DNA of 64,000 nt from Cunninghamella blakesleeana (GCA_017871115.1 JAFCIZ010000001.1:6136001-6200000); one strand, 5' to 3'; shown: positions 12,818-26,185, numbered from the stretch's first letter. Made by a program: numbers and translations. Notes: a model not told the origin generated them from the sequence alone.

Positions 12818-13351
12818 AATGTATTTGTATTTTTACCACCTTTTACATATATATATATATACATATTTTTTATATTTATTTTTAATTCATCATTTTATTA
12901 TTAATATTTATAACATATAAACTATAATTATTAATATAATATTCTTGGTTTTAATTAAAAGATTTCTCATTTATATCACAATTATTATTATATTACATAT
13001 ACTTATTCCTATTTTTAATTATCCCCATTTGGAATACTATTTAGCAACAATAAATTTTAATATAGTACTGTCAACATCACAATTGATCAGTACACTATAA
13101 CATATATGTTTGTAATAGCAATTCTAATACACTCATCATTACCGTCACTCACAAGAATTTATATATAAAAAAAGTAAGGTATATTAATTTTTTGACCAAC
13201 TTTTTCTTTTTATTAAAATAATTAAATAAATAAATAAGTAAATAAAATAAAGTAAAATGAAATGTATATATATATTAATTCATATTTTATTCTTTCCTAT
13301 TCTTTTTCCTTTTTTTATCTTTCTTTTATTTTTCTTTTTTAATAGAAGGTT
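12818..13351. other. Intergenic, no gene seen
   Basis: AT-rich spacer of about 530 bp between two plus-strand genes. The last 70 bases are pyrimidine-rich, as expected just upstream of a fungal start codon. Confidence 0.5.
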
Positions 13352-14371
13352 ATGAAAAGCCATCTACTGCTGTTATTTTTGTTTTTATATACTGGATTAT
13401 GTAATAACACTAATAATATGTCTAGCGTTAAACAACCCATAAAAGCAGTAATAAACATAACAAATAGTATACCACAAGAATTTAAACAAATATACCATCC
13501 ATATCTACCAAAGTATGCTACCAGCAATAATGATAAGGATCAAGTAGTACCTACTAATAGTTGGATTTCCAATTTATTTTATCCAAGCTTAAATAATACC
13601 GCTCCAACAAATAGTGATCCTTATACAATAAGAGTTTTAGATACTCTTGTTGGCGGTAATCCTGGGCTTTCCATTACCCAACAAGAAATAAAAGAAACTG
13701 GTAGATATCAAGATTCAAAGAGTGTAAATAGCACAACAGCTACGGCAATGTCAGATTACTTGATCAATGGACAAACAGTAGAAATCAGATACTCATGTGA
13801 AGAATGGGGGGAACCGAAAATGTCTAATCAAAATAATAATAATAATATAACAACACAAGTAATATCTTGGGACCATTTTGGTGCAACAGTCCGTTTAATG
13901 TCACAAAAAGATGCTAAAAAATACATTGATTTTCCTATTGCAAGGGGGATGGCTTATGTTACGGCTCATTATCATGATTTGACCCCTCATTTTTTTACTC
14001 AACGTGCTATAATTCATATCAATAGTGATGGTCCTAAGGAGAACCAGAATGGTAATACTATTTACAATGGTAAACGTTTTACAATACAATTCAATGATAA
14101 AGAAGAAAGCGTTTTTATTATTTATGCCTTGGACGGAACCTTATCCTTAACCTTTGCTGGTTTATCAAGATTAGTTGCTAAAAAGCCATATAATGGAACC
14201 ATTCGTATTGCAAAAATTCCAAGAAAAGAAGATGAGCCTATTTTTGATCAATATAAAAATGCTTGGGCTACTGGTGGATTAGTGAAATGGAAAGAAGAGT
14301 AGGTAGAAAAAAGGATTCCTAGCAGTAAAAAAAAATCATTTTATTTTGGTATTAATAGTATGTCTTTTTTT

Positions 14372-14405
<34 letters not shown>

Positions 14406-16174
14406 AGCTCTTATGCAATTCAGTGGAAAACCGAAGGTCAAGGCGAGCCATTGATATTTGCCTATCCACATCATATTCAAACATTAACAAATAAAATAAC
14501 AAGCATTAAACTATCATCAGCAGCCAAAGGCAAAATGACAGCAGTAATTGGTAACACATGGATCATGAATGAGTCAACAATCTTATTAACAAATCTTAAA
14601 GATCGTGACGTGAAAGACGATGCGGCAACTTGGTTTTTTCCACAGCATCCAAAATTAAATTCACTGGCAGCTCAAGATGTTTTAAAATATTTAGAAATGG
14701 ATATTGAAAGTGATTACCATAATGAAATCAACAAAAGTGATAATTATTTTTCTGGAAAAGCGTTACAGAAATATGCATTATTAGCCCTAATTCTCAACCA
14801 ACCTAATATTACTGGCTTATCTAAACCACAATTGGCACAACTTGCTTTAGATAAAATTAAAAATGCATTTTCAATCTTTTTACAAAACCGCCAAATGGAC
14901 CCCTTTTTCTATGATGTTATATATAAAGGAATAGTAGCTAGAAGTGGTTTACCAAAGAGTATGGGTGGTACCGGGAATCCTGGTGCAGCTTTTGGACATA
15001 CTTATTATAATGATCACTATTATCACCACGGTTATTTAATAGTGACAGGTAAAAAAACTCTTTTTTTTAGTAATTTTAGTGTTATTAATTTATGCTTTTT
15101 TTGAAAAATAACCTTTTATTATTTTATTTTATAAAAATATCTTTTTTTTTCTTTTTTTATAGCTGCAATCATACATTATTTAGACCCAAACTGGAATAGC
15201 GATAAAATTAAAGTTTGGACTGAAGCTTTAATTCGCGATGTCAATTCTCCAGGGAATGACACTCACTTTGCTCCTTATAGAAATTGGGATTGGTTTGCTG
15301 GACACACTTGGGCTGGTAATTGCTATATATTTAACTATTATGTTTGTTTATTTATTTATTTTAATTTTTATTTATTTCTAATTTTTTATTTATAGGTGGA
15401 GTTAAACTCAATGGTGCCTTGGATGGTCGGGATCAAGAATCTGTATCGGAATCCGTTAATTTTTTTTGGGGAACGAAATTATGGTATTCTATCACAAAGA
15501 ATAAAAAATTACTCAGTCTAGTCAATATGCAATTGAGTATCATGAAGAGAACAACCTATGAGTATTTTTGGATGTTAGATTCTAATAAAAATAGACCAAG
15601 TGACTATATCAAACACAAAGTAACTGGTATCCTATTTGAACAAAAATTAGATTATGTAAGTTTAAATAGTTATTTCAAATGTATGGCATTATTAGCATTA
15701 TTGTTATCAATAAATTAACCATATACACTGTCTTTTTTTATATATTATATTATATAGACAACGTATTTTGGACGTAATATAGAATTTATCCATGGGATAC
15801 AACAAATACCAATGACACCTATAATGATTGATTACTTTAAAACCTCAGCATTTGTAAGTTGTTTTTATTATAGTCCAGTAATGAATCGTTTTGGGGAAAA
15901 GTTTGATGTATCTTTTCTTTTATTCTTTTTATTTATCCTATTTATTTATATTTATTATTATTATTTTGGTAAATAATAGGCGAGAGAAGAGTGGGATCAA
16001 GTATTATCCAAAGTAGCCCCTACCCTAAGCACTGGCTGGGCAGGCATTTTATATCTTAACTATGTTTTAATTAATTCTTCAGATGCCTATAAAATGTTAA
16101 AAAGAACAAGAATGGATGATGGTCAAACTAGATCATACTCTTTATATATTGCTAGTACTCACAAAGATGCTTAA
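13352..16174 (+). CDS. Secreted endo-1,3-beta-glucanase, glycoside hydrolase family 81
   Basis: Six exons (13352-14298, 14408-15048, 15163-15315, 15396-15655, 15758-15853, 15980-16174) give 763 residues. A signal peptide ([17 protein letters not shown]) is followed by the N-terminal beta-sandwich with [11 protein letters not shown] near residue 65. The catalytic (alpha/alpha)6 half follows. [13 protein letters not shown] (about residues 515-527) holds the proposed catalytic acid Asp, and [16 protein letters not shown] (about 588-603) the proposed catalytic Glu residues. These enzymes cleave 1,3-beta-glucan during septum dissolution, autolysis or feeding on other fungi. Several NxS/T sites fit secretion. 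No carbohydrate-binding module or GPI signal is seen. It is full length for the family core. Confidence 0.93.
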
Positions 16175-16852
16175 AAGATACACAATTATCATTATCTTTT
16201 TTTCTCCTTTTACTATTTTTCGTTATATACCATCTTAAATTATTAATACTTTATATTTATTTAGAAAAAAACTGCTAGTTTATATGTATATTAGTGTAAA
16301 AGTTGTAATTTTTTGTTTTATTATCTAGTAGAATTATACTCTTAGTCATTTGGCTTTTTTTTATCCTTTTTATTTTTTTAATACTTCCAATAAGTTTTAT
16401 TTTTTTAGTCATATTATTAAATACATATTAGAAAAACAATCGATAAACAACTATTCATCTTTTTAAATATTCGTTAAAAGATAGAATTTATTTAATTTTA
16501 TTTTTTTATATTATTCCTGTATTATCATTATTTATTCGTATTATAACCACTAAAAAAATATTCAATAAAAGTGTTGAAAAAAATCCAATCCTCGAATTTG
16601 CAAATATACTCCTTTACCAATTAACTTTGTCTTAGGCAACTAATTTTGGATAAAAAAAAGTTTCAAAATTTTATATCAACTTTGAATAGGTAAACTGAAA
16701 AAATTGTTTTTAATAACTAGATCTATCATATTATTGATTTTTTTATATATAAGTTAAAAAAAACAGCTTTTATTCTAAATTAATATAAAAAATATTCAAT
16801 TATAACATGGCTGCATCATAACAGTAGTATATTCCAAGAAAATATAAAAGAA
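16175..16852. other. Convergent 3' region, no gene seen
   Basis: About 680 bp of AT-rich sequence between the 3' ends of the glucanase (plus) and the receptor kinase (minus), probably shared untranslated and termination sequence. No distinct feature was seen. Confidence 0.5.
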
Positions 16853-17020
16853 TTAAAAATAACTATCAGAGTTACTGGGCCTAATTAATTGAGTAAAAGT
16901 GTATATAGCGGCTTCTAATTCTTCTTTACGAATAGGTTTACTAGCATAGCCATTCATTCCTATATATTAAGTTATAAATTGCATTTGATATCGGTATCAA
17001 TAAAAATATAAATACAAATA

Positions 17021-17054
<34 letters not shown>

Positions 17055-20000
17055 TTCTATCTTATGTAAATATTTTTCTTTTTTCTTTTTCTCTCTCTTT
17101 TTATTTTATTTTTAAAAAAACGTACCTGATTCAAAACATTTTTCTTTATCACCGTTCATTACACAAGCAGTCAATGCAATAATGTAAGGAAAAGTAGCAG
17201 TAGATTCTTCTCTTATTCTAGTGGCAACTTCGAGACCATTCATCACCGGCATACAAATATCCATTAATATTAATTCAATAGGCTGGCCTTGGTTTTTTGA
17301 TTCTATCCATTTATCGAGTGCCTCTTTACCATTATGTGCAATATCGCATGTTAATCCTATTCTGCTAAGCATCTTTGCTAAAACTTTTCGATTAATTGGG
17401 TTGTCATCCACTAGTAAAGCACGTACAGATCCAAGTACTTCAGAAAAATTGTAATTATGTTGCTGCTGTCTTGCTATTAATGGTGTACCTAACGGCGTAG
17501 CAGTTAAAGAAGTAGAGGCTAAGTTGATCGTTTTCTTTACGCCTTTACTAAGGCTTAGTTGAAATCCATTATTGTTTTGAATAGCGCTATTCCAACCAGG
17601 ATGAAGAAGGCTTTGTTCAGGGACCGTTTTATCTAATAATTCACTTTGATAGTGATTCTGTTGATTGATATTTACAAAAGATGAAGATGGTGATGATTGT
17701 GACAGTAGATGAAGACAGTGAATAAGTTTGGTATTTTTGAATGGTTTGGATAGTATTTGAATATCAAATGGGTTGGCACGTTCTTCTAGAGGTGTAATCA
17801 CATTCAAATTAGCATCAGGTGTAATTGGTGAATGTCTAAATGGATAGGTTGAAGTGGATGCAGTGGTTGATATTGTGTTGCGTAACCGAACATCATTTAT
17901 ACAAAGTTTTGGAATTGTAGAAATATCAAACATCTGTTGTAAAGATTGAAGTATAAAATTACTTGTCATTGTTTCTGTTTTAGATATATTTTGTAAAGTA
18001 TTCTTTTCAATAATTGTATTCTTATTGTCATTATTATTTTGTAATGAATCATTATCATAGGGATCAAAATCGGCATCAATAATAAGTGTTGTTGGAAGTT
18101 GATTCTTATATTCTTGCTGTTTGAATAGTTTTTTAAAGAATTCGATAGCTTCTGGATAAGTTAGCGCTTTTACATCTGTCATTCCAAAGTGTCGAAGTGT
18201 GTTAGTCCAAGATTGCTGTGTAACTTTTTTCCCAGAAATAACCAGAGGTCGAGTATTATATTTTCCCAAATCATTTAATTTAAACTGTTCACCGTATGTT
18301 GGACTATTTGGTTGAGTTGATAGTTTAACACGGAAATAAAACGTTGAACCTTCACCTTCTTCAGATTCAACCCACATATCTCCAGACATTAGACGAACTA
18401 ATTGTCTACTAATAGCAAGACCAAGACCTAATAATAATAATAATAATAACCAATTAAAGTTATTTTCATTTTATTTATATTTCTTCTTTTTTTTATATCC
18501 TTCATTATATCATATTATATTATAATATTTGAATACCTGTCCCGCCATAGTTTCTTGTAGTTGAAGTATCCACTTGTGAGAACGATTTAAACAGCTTCTT
18601 TTGTTTTGATTTAGGAATACCAATACCAGTATCAGCAATAGAAAATAAAAATGTTGAATTTTCAAGAGGGCTACAATCCGTGTCGCTGCTAGGAGTCTTC
18701 GTATGCATCCATTGAGGTTGACAATCGTCTGATTCATCTTCATCTTCTGGTTGAGTAAAATTTTTATTATTTTCTAAGGTGACACTAATAGTAACGGACC
18801 CTTTTTCAGTAAACTTAAATGCATTAGATAATCTTAAAAAATGGAGAAATGAATTTATATATTTTATTATATGTTAGTAAACCGTAAAATAATATTTTTT
18901 ATAATTACTAATAATAACGATAGTAAGATAAAAAAAAAAAAAATTAAACTTACAAATTTAGAATGATTTGTCTTAAACGTACAAGGTCGCCATATACATG
19001 TATAGGCAAATCAGGATCAATAAAGTAAAGAAGAGCTATCCCTTTTCCAAGATAATTGGATGAAAGTAACTTTATAGCACTTTCAATCACAAAAGTCTAT
19101 TAAAAAAAATTAAAAATTAAAAAAAAAAATTGAAAATAGATTATTTTTTCAAGTTATTTTCTATTCTAAAAGACTTACTAAGTCTAACTGGCTTCTTTCT
19201 AGTGTTAATCTACCAGACTCGATTTTTGAATAGTCTAAAATATCGTCAATGAGTGCAACAAGGTGGTTACCTAAAGTTAATTTATTTATTTTTAAAAAAT
19301 AATAATAAATATATATTAAATAAACACTATATATACTTAAAATTCAGAAATTTATATTTTTATATATTACCAGAAGATTCTATAGTTTCAGCGCATTCAT
19401 ACAGATCTGGAGGAAGGTTACTTTCCATTAACATTCTAGACATTCCAATCACAGCATTCATGGGCGTACGGATTTCTAGTGGTTAAAAAATACAAGCATA
19501 ATTAATATAAATTAACTTATGAATAAATAAATACATATATATATATACCAGTGATTTATTATTATTATTTTGCTTTACCATGACTCATATTTGCTAAAAA
19601 GTTTTGTTTTGATGCAGCGGCAGCTTCAGCAACCTCTTTTGCAGCCGACAAATCTAATTATGATTAATTAATAAAAATAGAAAAAAATACGATAAATACT
19701 AGTATAACTTCGTAACAATTGAAGTATCATTTTCATTTTAAATTATATTTTTAAATATATATATATAGTCACCTTTTAATAGTTTCTGTGTTCTTGCACG
19801 CTCTAGTTCCAATTCTTTAGTACGTACTACCAAGTGCTCAGTTCTTTTTCTTACTAATTTTTCCATATTATTTGCATATTTTTCCAGCTATTAAAAAAAA
19901 ATAAGTTTAGATGACTTAATAAATAATGTGATAATATTCTTTTTTATAAGAATAGACACTATACTTACAAGTATAGCCATATTATCTACAACATTATCGG

Positions 20001-22409
20001 AGTGAAAGAGATTTGGATCAATTCTTTTGATACGGTTCTATAAAGTAGAAAAAGAAGAATTACTAAATAAATACTTATATCTATAAATTAGGTTATATAA
20101 TAATAAAAATGATAAAAACACTCACACCAATACTGGAAAAATTAGGTCTTGCAGACGCATTTCGTTGCAAGCAGTCCATAATTATTGGATTGAAATTTTC
20201 AGCATAATCATTCTTCTTAGATAAATCAGGATAAAGTTGGTCAAAATATATCTTGTTAAATATATCTTCTACTGTTAATCCATCATCTAAGCATGACTGA
20301 TAAGGTAATTCTCTAGTAATAATTTCGTTCATAATTATACCAGCGCTATTTTTTCAAACATATATAAATATATATATGACTTGTGAGTATATAGTTATAA
20401 ACATTTTCATTATTTGTTTCTATATTATTACTATTTTCTATAACATTATTATTAGTATACCTATAAACATCTGCAGCTTTACTTGTATTTGTTACATATA
20501 TTCCCAGTGTGTTATATAAAATAGTTTCAGGTGCGATCCAAAGTAAATTTTTATTATGCTGAACAACGTTGAATCGACTGGAAATGCTTTCACCTTTTTC
20601 CAAATCAAAATGCTTATCTCGGACTGAATTAACGATTACTGAATCCAAATGTGATCGTCTAATTTTATTTAATCCATAATCTGAGATTTTTAGTTCCCAT
20701 TTACTTGATATGTAACAAGAATTAGAAGTCAGGCAACCATGTACAGAAAACTTAGAACGATGTAAAAATGCCATACCTTGTACCAAATCGTTGATTAATG
20801 AAAATCGAAATATCCATGTCAAGTCAATATCTGGGTCAGCCAGTACGTCAGCTAAAGAACCCTTTGCACAATATTCTAACATAACATGTATTGATGTATA
20901 TAATAAAATAAACACATATGTACATAATTTAACACTCACCATGATGTATATCTTTTTTTTATTGCTTTTGTATTTTATATTTTTTACCTTCAACAATAAA
21001 CATCGAATCAGGCTCCAAAATAATTCCAACAAATTCAACAAAATTTTGGTGGCGAGTTTCTTTCATCAAAACAGCTTCACTCCTTACTTCTTCATCAATA
21101 CGAATGCGTTTTGACCCAATTTGTTTAACAAATACAGGCAAATTACCACTATTAAAAAGAATCATGAAATTATAAATTAATTAATTACTACCAAAGTCAT
21201 CTACCTTTCTCTCTTTTTCTTTTATTTTTCTTTACCGATAACATTTTGTATAAATCAGGTCATTTTTTCCTTTATAATCTTTGGGTTCAAAATATTTATT
21301 TTGTGATCTATAGAATAAGTTAATATAATGTATTTCAATAGATTAGAATATATCTAAAGAAAAATAAAAATAGTAATAATAGTATACATATATATATAAT
21401 TAAAGTTGATTACCTTTTCACTATATATTTAGGACACTCAGTTGAACTTGCAGGAAAGTTCAAAATGGTATGGTCATTATCTTTGCTATAAATCTTGGTA
21501 TTATCAGAATCGCTATTATTACTATGAATACTAACAAGATTGTTTTCTTCTTCATTATTTTGGTAGTTATTATTGTTGTCATTGGTAGTGTAGTTATCTA
21601 TACAATTAACTGGATCATCATTTTTACCATCTGAGCAACTATTAAGTTCATTATTGATTGTGCTATTGTTGCTATTACTGTTAATATTGGAACTGTCAGG
21701 ATAACTACTATCATCTTCATCTCCACCATCTTTCCGTCCATTATCATTGTATAAATTTAATGTTGATATATCCTCTTCATGATAAAGGTTATGTTTATTT
21801 TTTTCATTGATGAGTTCATTGAAAGTGAGTAACCAAGTTTCATCTTGTAGTCGATGTCTTCGTAAAAGTGATTTTCGAATTTTCCATATGAATAAAGAAC
21901 AAACCAATAATAAAGAGACGATAGTGATAGGCACAAATATGGCTAATAATATGTGTCTTTGTTTCATGGTTTGATCTGCCTCATATGATTGACATTGAGA
22001 GTAAGGGTCTCCTACCATACACTGTGTACAAGAAGATGAACCAGGTAATGCATAAGTACCATAATCACATGGTGTACACATTTGCTGATCATATGTATCC
22101 GTATAAGTGTTTTCTTCGCAAGGTAAACATTGAAATGATAGTCTAGTACGTTGGTTGTTATCCATACAAAAATTATCAGGTGCCAATTGATTAATATAAG
22201 TACCAGGTGAACAAATTTCATTAACAGTAGGTGTAGCTAATTTTGTTTGCATCCACGGTTGAAATGAAATTGTATTATATAATAGAACATATAATAATGA
22301 TAAAAATCCGAGCGAGAATAAATTAAGATACCTAAAAATACAACATTTAATGATATTTTTTTAAAAAAAATGAAAAAATAAAATGAAAAAATAAGTAAAT
22401 AACTTGTGG

Positions 22410-22443
<34 letters not shown>

Positions 22444-25052
22444 ATATATATATATGAATTTGCATATAAATATAATGAATACCATGCGTGTTTTATTCTT
22501 CCTCCAATAAGCGCTTGAACTTGGTCGTATAAATCACTTGATGTATATACAATGGTATCTTTTTTTAAATAGCCTTTTAATATTCTCTAAATGTACAGTA
22601 TTAAAATAATAATAAAAATTTGAATGAGAATTTACAATTATTATTATTATTATTTATTGACAATATTACTACATACGGAGTTGATAATGTCAAAAATAGG
22701 ATCAGAAAAAGTAACAAAAGCATCAGGTTCATATTGATAACTTTTTAAATCCGATAAAATATTTTGAAATTGATTATCCATAGTATCGATAGTGGAAGTA
22801 TTGATGTAATGTACAACATGGTGCATTTCAGGGTGATTATTTATTGTTGATTGTTGTTTTTCAAAAGCTTGATAAAATTCTAGACATAGCTGACTTATAT
22901 ATAAATTCGTTTGTTCAGCAAAACAAGCAGGTGTTCTTATATTGTCCCTTTCTAAAGTTTCTACAAGCCCACTGACGACACTAGAAAAATCAATCGCCAC
23001 TTGAGGCCCAGTTAAGTTTAATTGTTCAAAAAACGAACCTATTTGTACCGTTGTAATCTTGTTTTCCTTGTTATATCTTTCTATTAATTCATTGCTAGAC
23101 TTTAAAATAATCCCATTGATTCCTACTTGTTTATAAATTGAAATATGAATATACATAAAAAAGAATTACATATATTAAAAAAAAAAAAAAAGGTTATAAT
23201 AATAAATAAAATTACCTTTGCTTGCTAAAGAAGATATATCTTGTTTAAGTTGTGCTTCTGAGCCTAGAAAAAAAAAAAAAAAAAAAAAAAGAGATCAATA
23301 AAAAATACTTTAAAATAACATGATTTAAAATAAAAGATTAAACTCTTAACTTACCGATTGACGATTGCTTTTAGTTAATAAATAGTAATAATAATAAAAT
23401 ATAAAAAAAAAAAAATTAAAAGCACGAAAAAAGCTAATGCATGAATAATATACCGCCTACCTCTGAGTTCAAAACTGTCCAATTCAAGTGTCGAGCCAAA
23501 TCAGATACACCCCGCATCATTGCTGAATTATATGTATCTCCAGCAATATTAGGTACTATTTTTATAATATATGTAAACGTAAATATTAGTTGGTAATTCA
23601 TAAATCATCTATTTTATTTTATTTTATTTTTTATGAAAAAAAAGTTATAAAAAATTACCAATAACACCAATATGATCAGAACGATCATTTAAAGGGATCA
23701 TTGTCGTTTGTTCATTTTCGAGTATTTCTGGCAAAGTACCATTAGTTACTAAATTTGGACCAGTATATATTGTTTCATTCGTGTAAACTTCTTTTCCAGT
23801 TAATATCTAACAATAGAATATATTAAAAAATGGGTTATTCTTTTTTTTTTTCACTTGGTTATTTTATTACATTTTATTTACATTACATTCAAATACATAT
23901 AAAAAACAGGAAGAGCAATTTCATAATAAGGTAATCGAGAAATAGCAAATACATTTTTATGTCTATGAAAGAGATTTGTCATATTGTTTCCACCAAGATC
24001 AAAAAAACCAATTCCCAAATTAATATTTGGATCACGGTTTAATAACGATAATGCTATTTCCGATATTAAATCAACCGAAGCCTATAATATATAAATATAT
24101 TTATTTGAAAAATAGAATAGAAAATAGAAAAAATCATATAAATGATTATTTTATTTATCAAATTTGAAGAAGAAAAAAAAGTGCTTCTTTTTTATCATTT
24201 TATTTTATTTCATATTCATTTATTACCGAACCACCTAGGGATATAATACAATCATGATTTCCTTTTTCAAATAATTGTTTAATTTCAGTTGTTGGGTCCA
24301 AAGTACTATTATTTGGTTTTATAAAAATTGGAGTTGAAGATGTTTTCATAGTATTTTGAATCCCTATCAACCGTTCTTTACAAGCTATATCATTAAGTTG
24401 AGCTGATTGAATAATTAATGGTGATGAAAACCCCTTTTCATATAACTGTTGACCTAATAATTCCCCTCCTTTTCTATCATTCGATAAAACTCTTGTTAAG
24501 CCTAATTGACTAGCATATTCTTTTCCTGTATTAAATACAATCATTGGTATATTTTTATTTGAAGCATATTTTGCTGCTTCAAAAACATTATCATCAGGTA
24601 TAGTTAAAATAATGCCATCGATATTCTATTAAAAAAAAAAAAAAAAAAAAGATTTGTCATTATTTTTTTTTTTTAAAAAAAAAAAAGGATATTTATACAA
24701 GACTCTATATTTTCATTTATCATTTATATATATATACTTGATCTACAGCTGAGCGAATATCATCACTCATTTTTAAACCGTTAGTGACTAAATGGCGATT
24801 CCATTCAATTTGAACATCAACAATGGTAGCAGCATCTAAAGCACCTTGTTCTGGATGATGAAAATAACTAGCTGCATTAGCTTCATCATGTGAAAAGACA
24901 GCTATACGTGGTTTTCTAGGATTATTTTGTAAATTACAGGTTGGTAGCCATAATTGGTTATGACTTGGTGACAACACACTGTTATTATTGATCAATTGAA
25001 AGGAGAAGGTAAACTTTAACAAAAAATTCAGTATCAATAATAAAGGCAACAT
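16853..25052 (-). CDS. Receptor hybrid histidine kinase: tandem PBP, Cys-rich stalk, TM, guanylyl-cyclase-type pseudokinase, HisKA, HATPase, receivers
   Basis: Twenty-three exons stay in phase for about 1950 residues: 24738-25052, 24227-24625, 23887-24081, 23659-23806, 23461-23555, 23355-23367, 23216-23263, 22677-23122, 22483-22586, 21414-22331, 21236-21307, 20988-21148, 20461-20875, 20126-20345, 19969-20037, 19773-19887, 19579-19653, 19371-19475, 19179-19270, 18954-19099, 18537-18832, 17126-18427, 16853-16959. Order: signal peptide; type I periplasmic-binding-like domains at about 45-345 and 350-612; CxxC-rich stalk 618-702; TM 715-738; Asn/Asp-rich linker; pseudokinase 915-1183 (Lys926 kept, HGC at 1017-1019, DYG at 1037-1039); cyclase-type helix from [18 protein letters not shown]; phospho-acceptor His1269 in MSHEIRTPMN; N, G1 (DTGIGIP), F and G2 boxes; degenerate receiver about 1541-1725; receiver with Asp1872. 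It should sense an extracellular small molecule and signal by phosphorelay. The domain calls are strong; the ligand is unknown. Confidence 0.85.
17022..17053. repeat. TTA microsatellite inside a receptor-kinase intron
   Basis: About ten TTA units lie in the last intron of the receptor kinase gene (16960-17125). Confidence 0.85.
23355..23367 (-). other. Predicted 13-nt microexon of the receptor kinase
   Basis: Thirteen bases lie between an AAAAG acceptor and a GTAAGT donor, and their inclusion keeps the frame. A simpler option, extending the upstream exon by 7 nt to a GTATAT donor, also keeps the frame. The choice changes only a few residues of the second binding domain. Confidence 0.4.
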
Positions 25053-26185
25053 AGAGTAAAAAATATATATGTTTATATCATAAGTTTTTTTTTATTTAAT
25101 ATAAAAAAAAAATATATTCGTAAAAGATAAAACGAATTAAAAGAAAAAAAAAAGAACAATAATAAAAAGTCCGGAGTTTTTCATATTCTAAAAAATATAT
25201 ATTTGTTTAATTTATATAGGCCTTTTCTTTTCTTGATTAATTATAAATTAGTTTATTTTTAAACGTAGATTCTTTGTAAAAGGGATTTTTATGCCGACCC
25301 AGGAACTTAAATTTTTTTATAAAAAAAAATATTTTTGCTCCTTTTTTTTAATCCTTTTCTTTCTCACTTTTATTATTTGAACTCTAACAATATAAAATCA
25401 AATCGCTTTATACTTTTAACTAAAATCAAACATGTATGCTGTTATAAGGTTATTTATCTATTGGTAGAGTGACCTATTAGAGGACAATTGTCTCAACTCT
25501 AGGCAGGATTTTTTTTTAAAAAAAAAAAAAACACCAACGACCTTCAACTATTGTAATACTGCGTATACAATATTATTCCTCATACTACAAATTTATTTGA
25601 ATAGGTTTATCATATATTTACAAAGAACAGCTTATAACTATAACAATTGTCAAATAGAATAAAAGGATTCTTTAACATAATTATAAATTATAGAATATGT
25701 ATAGAAAGGAGTCTGTGTGTGTACCGAAATTTATTTTGTTACTGATTTGTATTATTTTATATTATATTTAATATAGACATTTAAACTTTTATAAAACATA
25801 ATAGAACAAGGAATTGAAATAAAAATAGTGGCAAATACATTTATTAAAACATTTTCCTAAGTATGATGGAGGGTTTTTTTAATAATCTATTAGCATATAG
25901 AAATGATTTAAAAGGTATTAAAAAAAAAGATGTATGAAAGTATGAAAGTATATAATACAAAAATAGCATATATAAATATATGTAAAGAAATTAAAAGAGT
26001 CATATTAAATTGGGAGAAAATAAAATGATTAATAAATAATAAAAATTATAAGTGTATGAATAAAAAGGAAATATAATTATTAGTGCATGAAAATGAATAT
26101 AAATATTAACAAATATAAATGAAAAGTAAAAATAAAAATCATAAAAAAAAAAAGAATCAAATAGAATAAAAGGATGATGGAGGTA
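25053..26185. other. Intergenic, promoter side of the receptor kinase
   Basis: About 1.1 kb of AT-rich sequence between the receptor start and the 3' end of the Myb gene. A somewhat less AT-rich patch at 25440-25512 includes the palindrome GACAATTGTC (about 25483-25492) followed by a T run. No coding exon or RNA gene could be supported. Confidence 0.45.

Noticed and set aside
22237..22485. Hydrophobic ORF in the receptor gene, considered as an extra membrane segment
   Set aside because: Out of frame with the flanking exons. The in-frame reading is the last strand-helix of the second binding domain.
25440..25520. tRNA-like stretch (TTGGTAGAGTGA... then TCAACTC and a T run)
   Set aside because: It resembles A-box and B-box elements followed by a Pol III-like T run, but the T-arm and acceptor stems do not pair and the B box is poor. 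At best it is a decayed relic.
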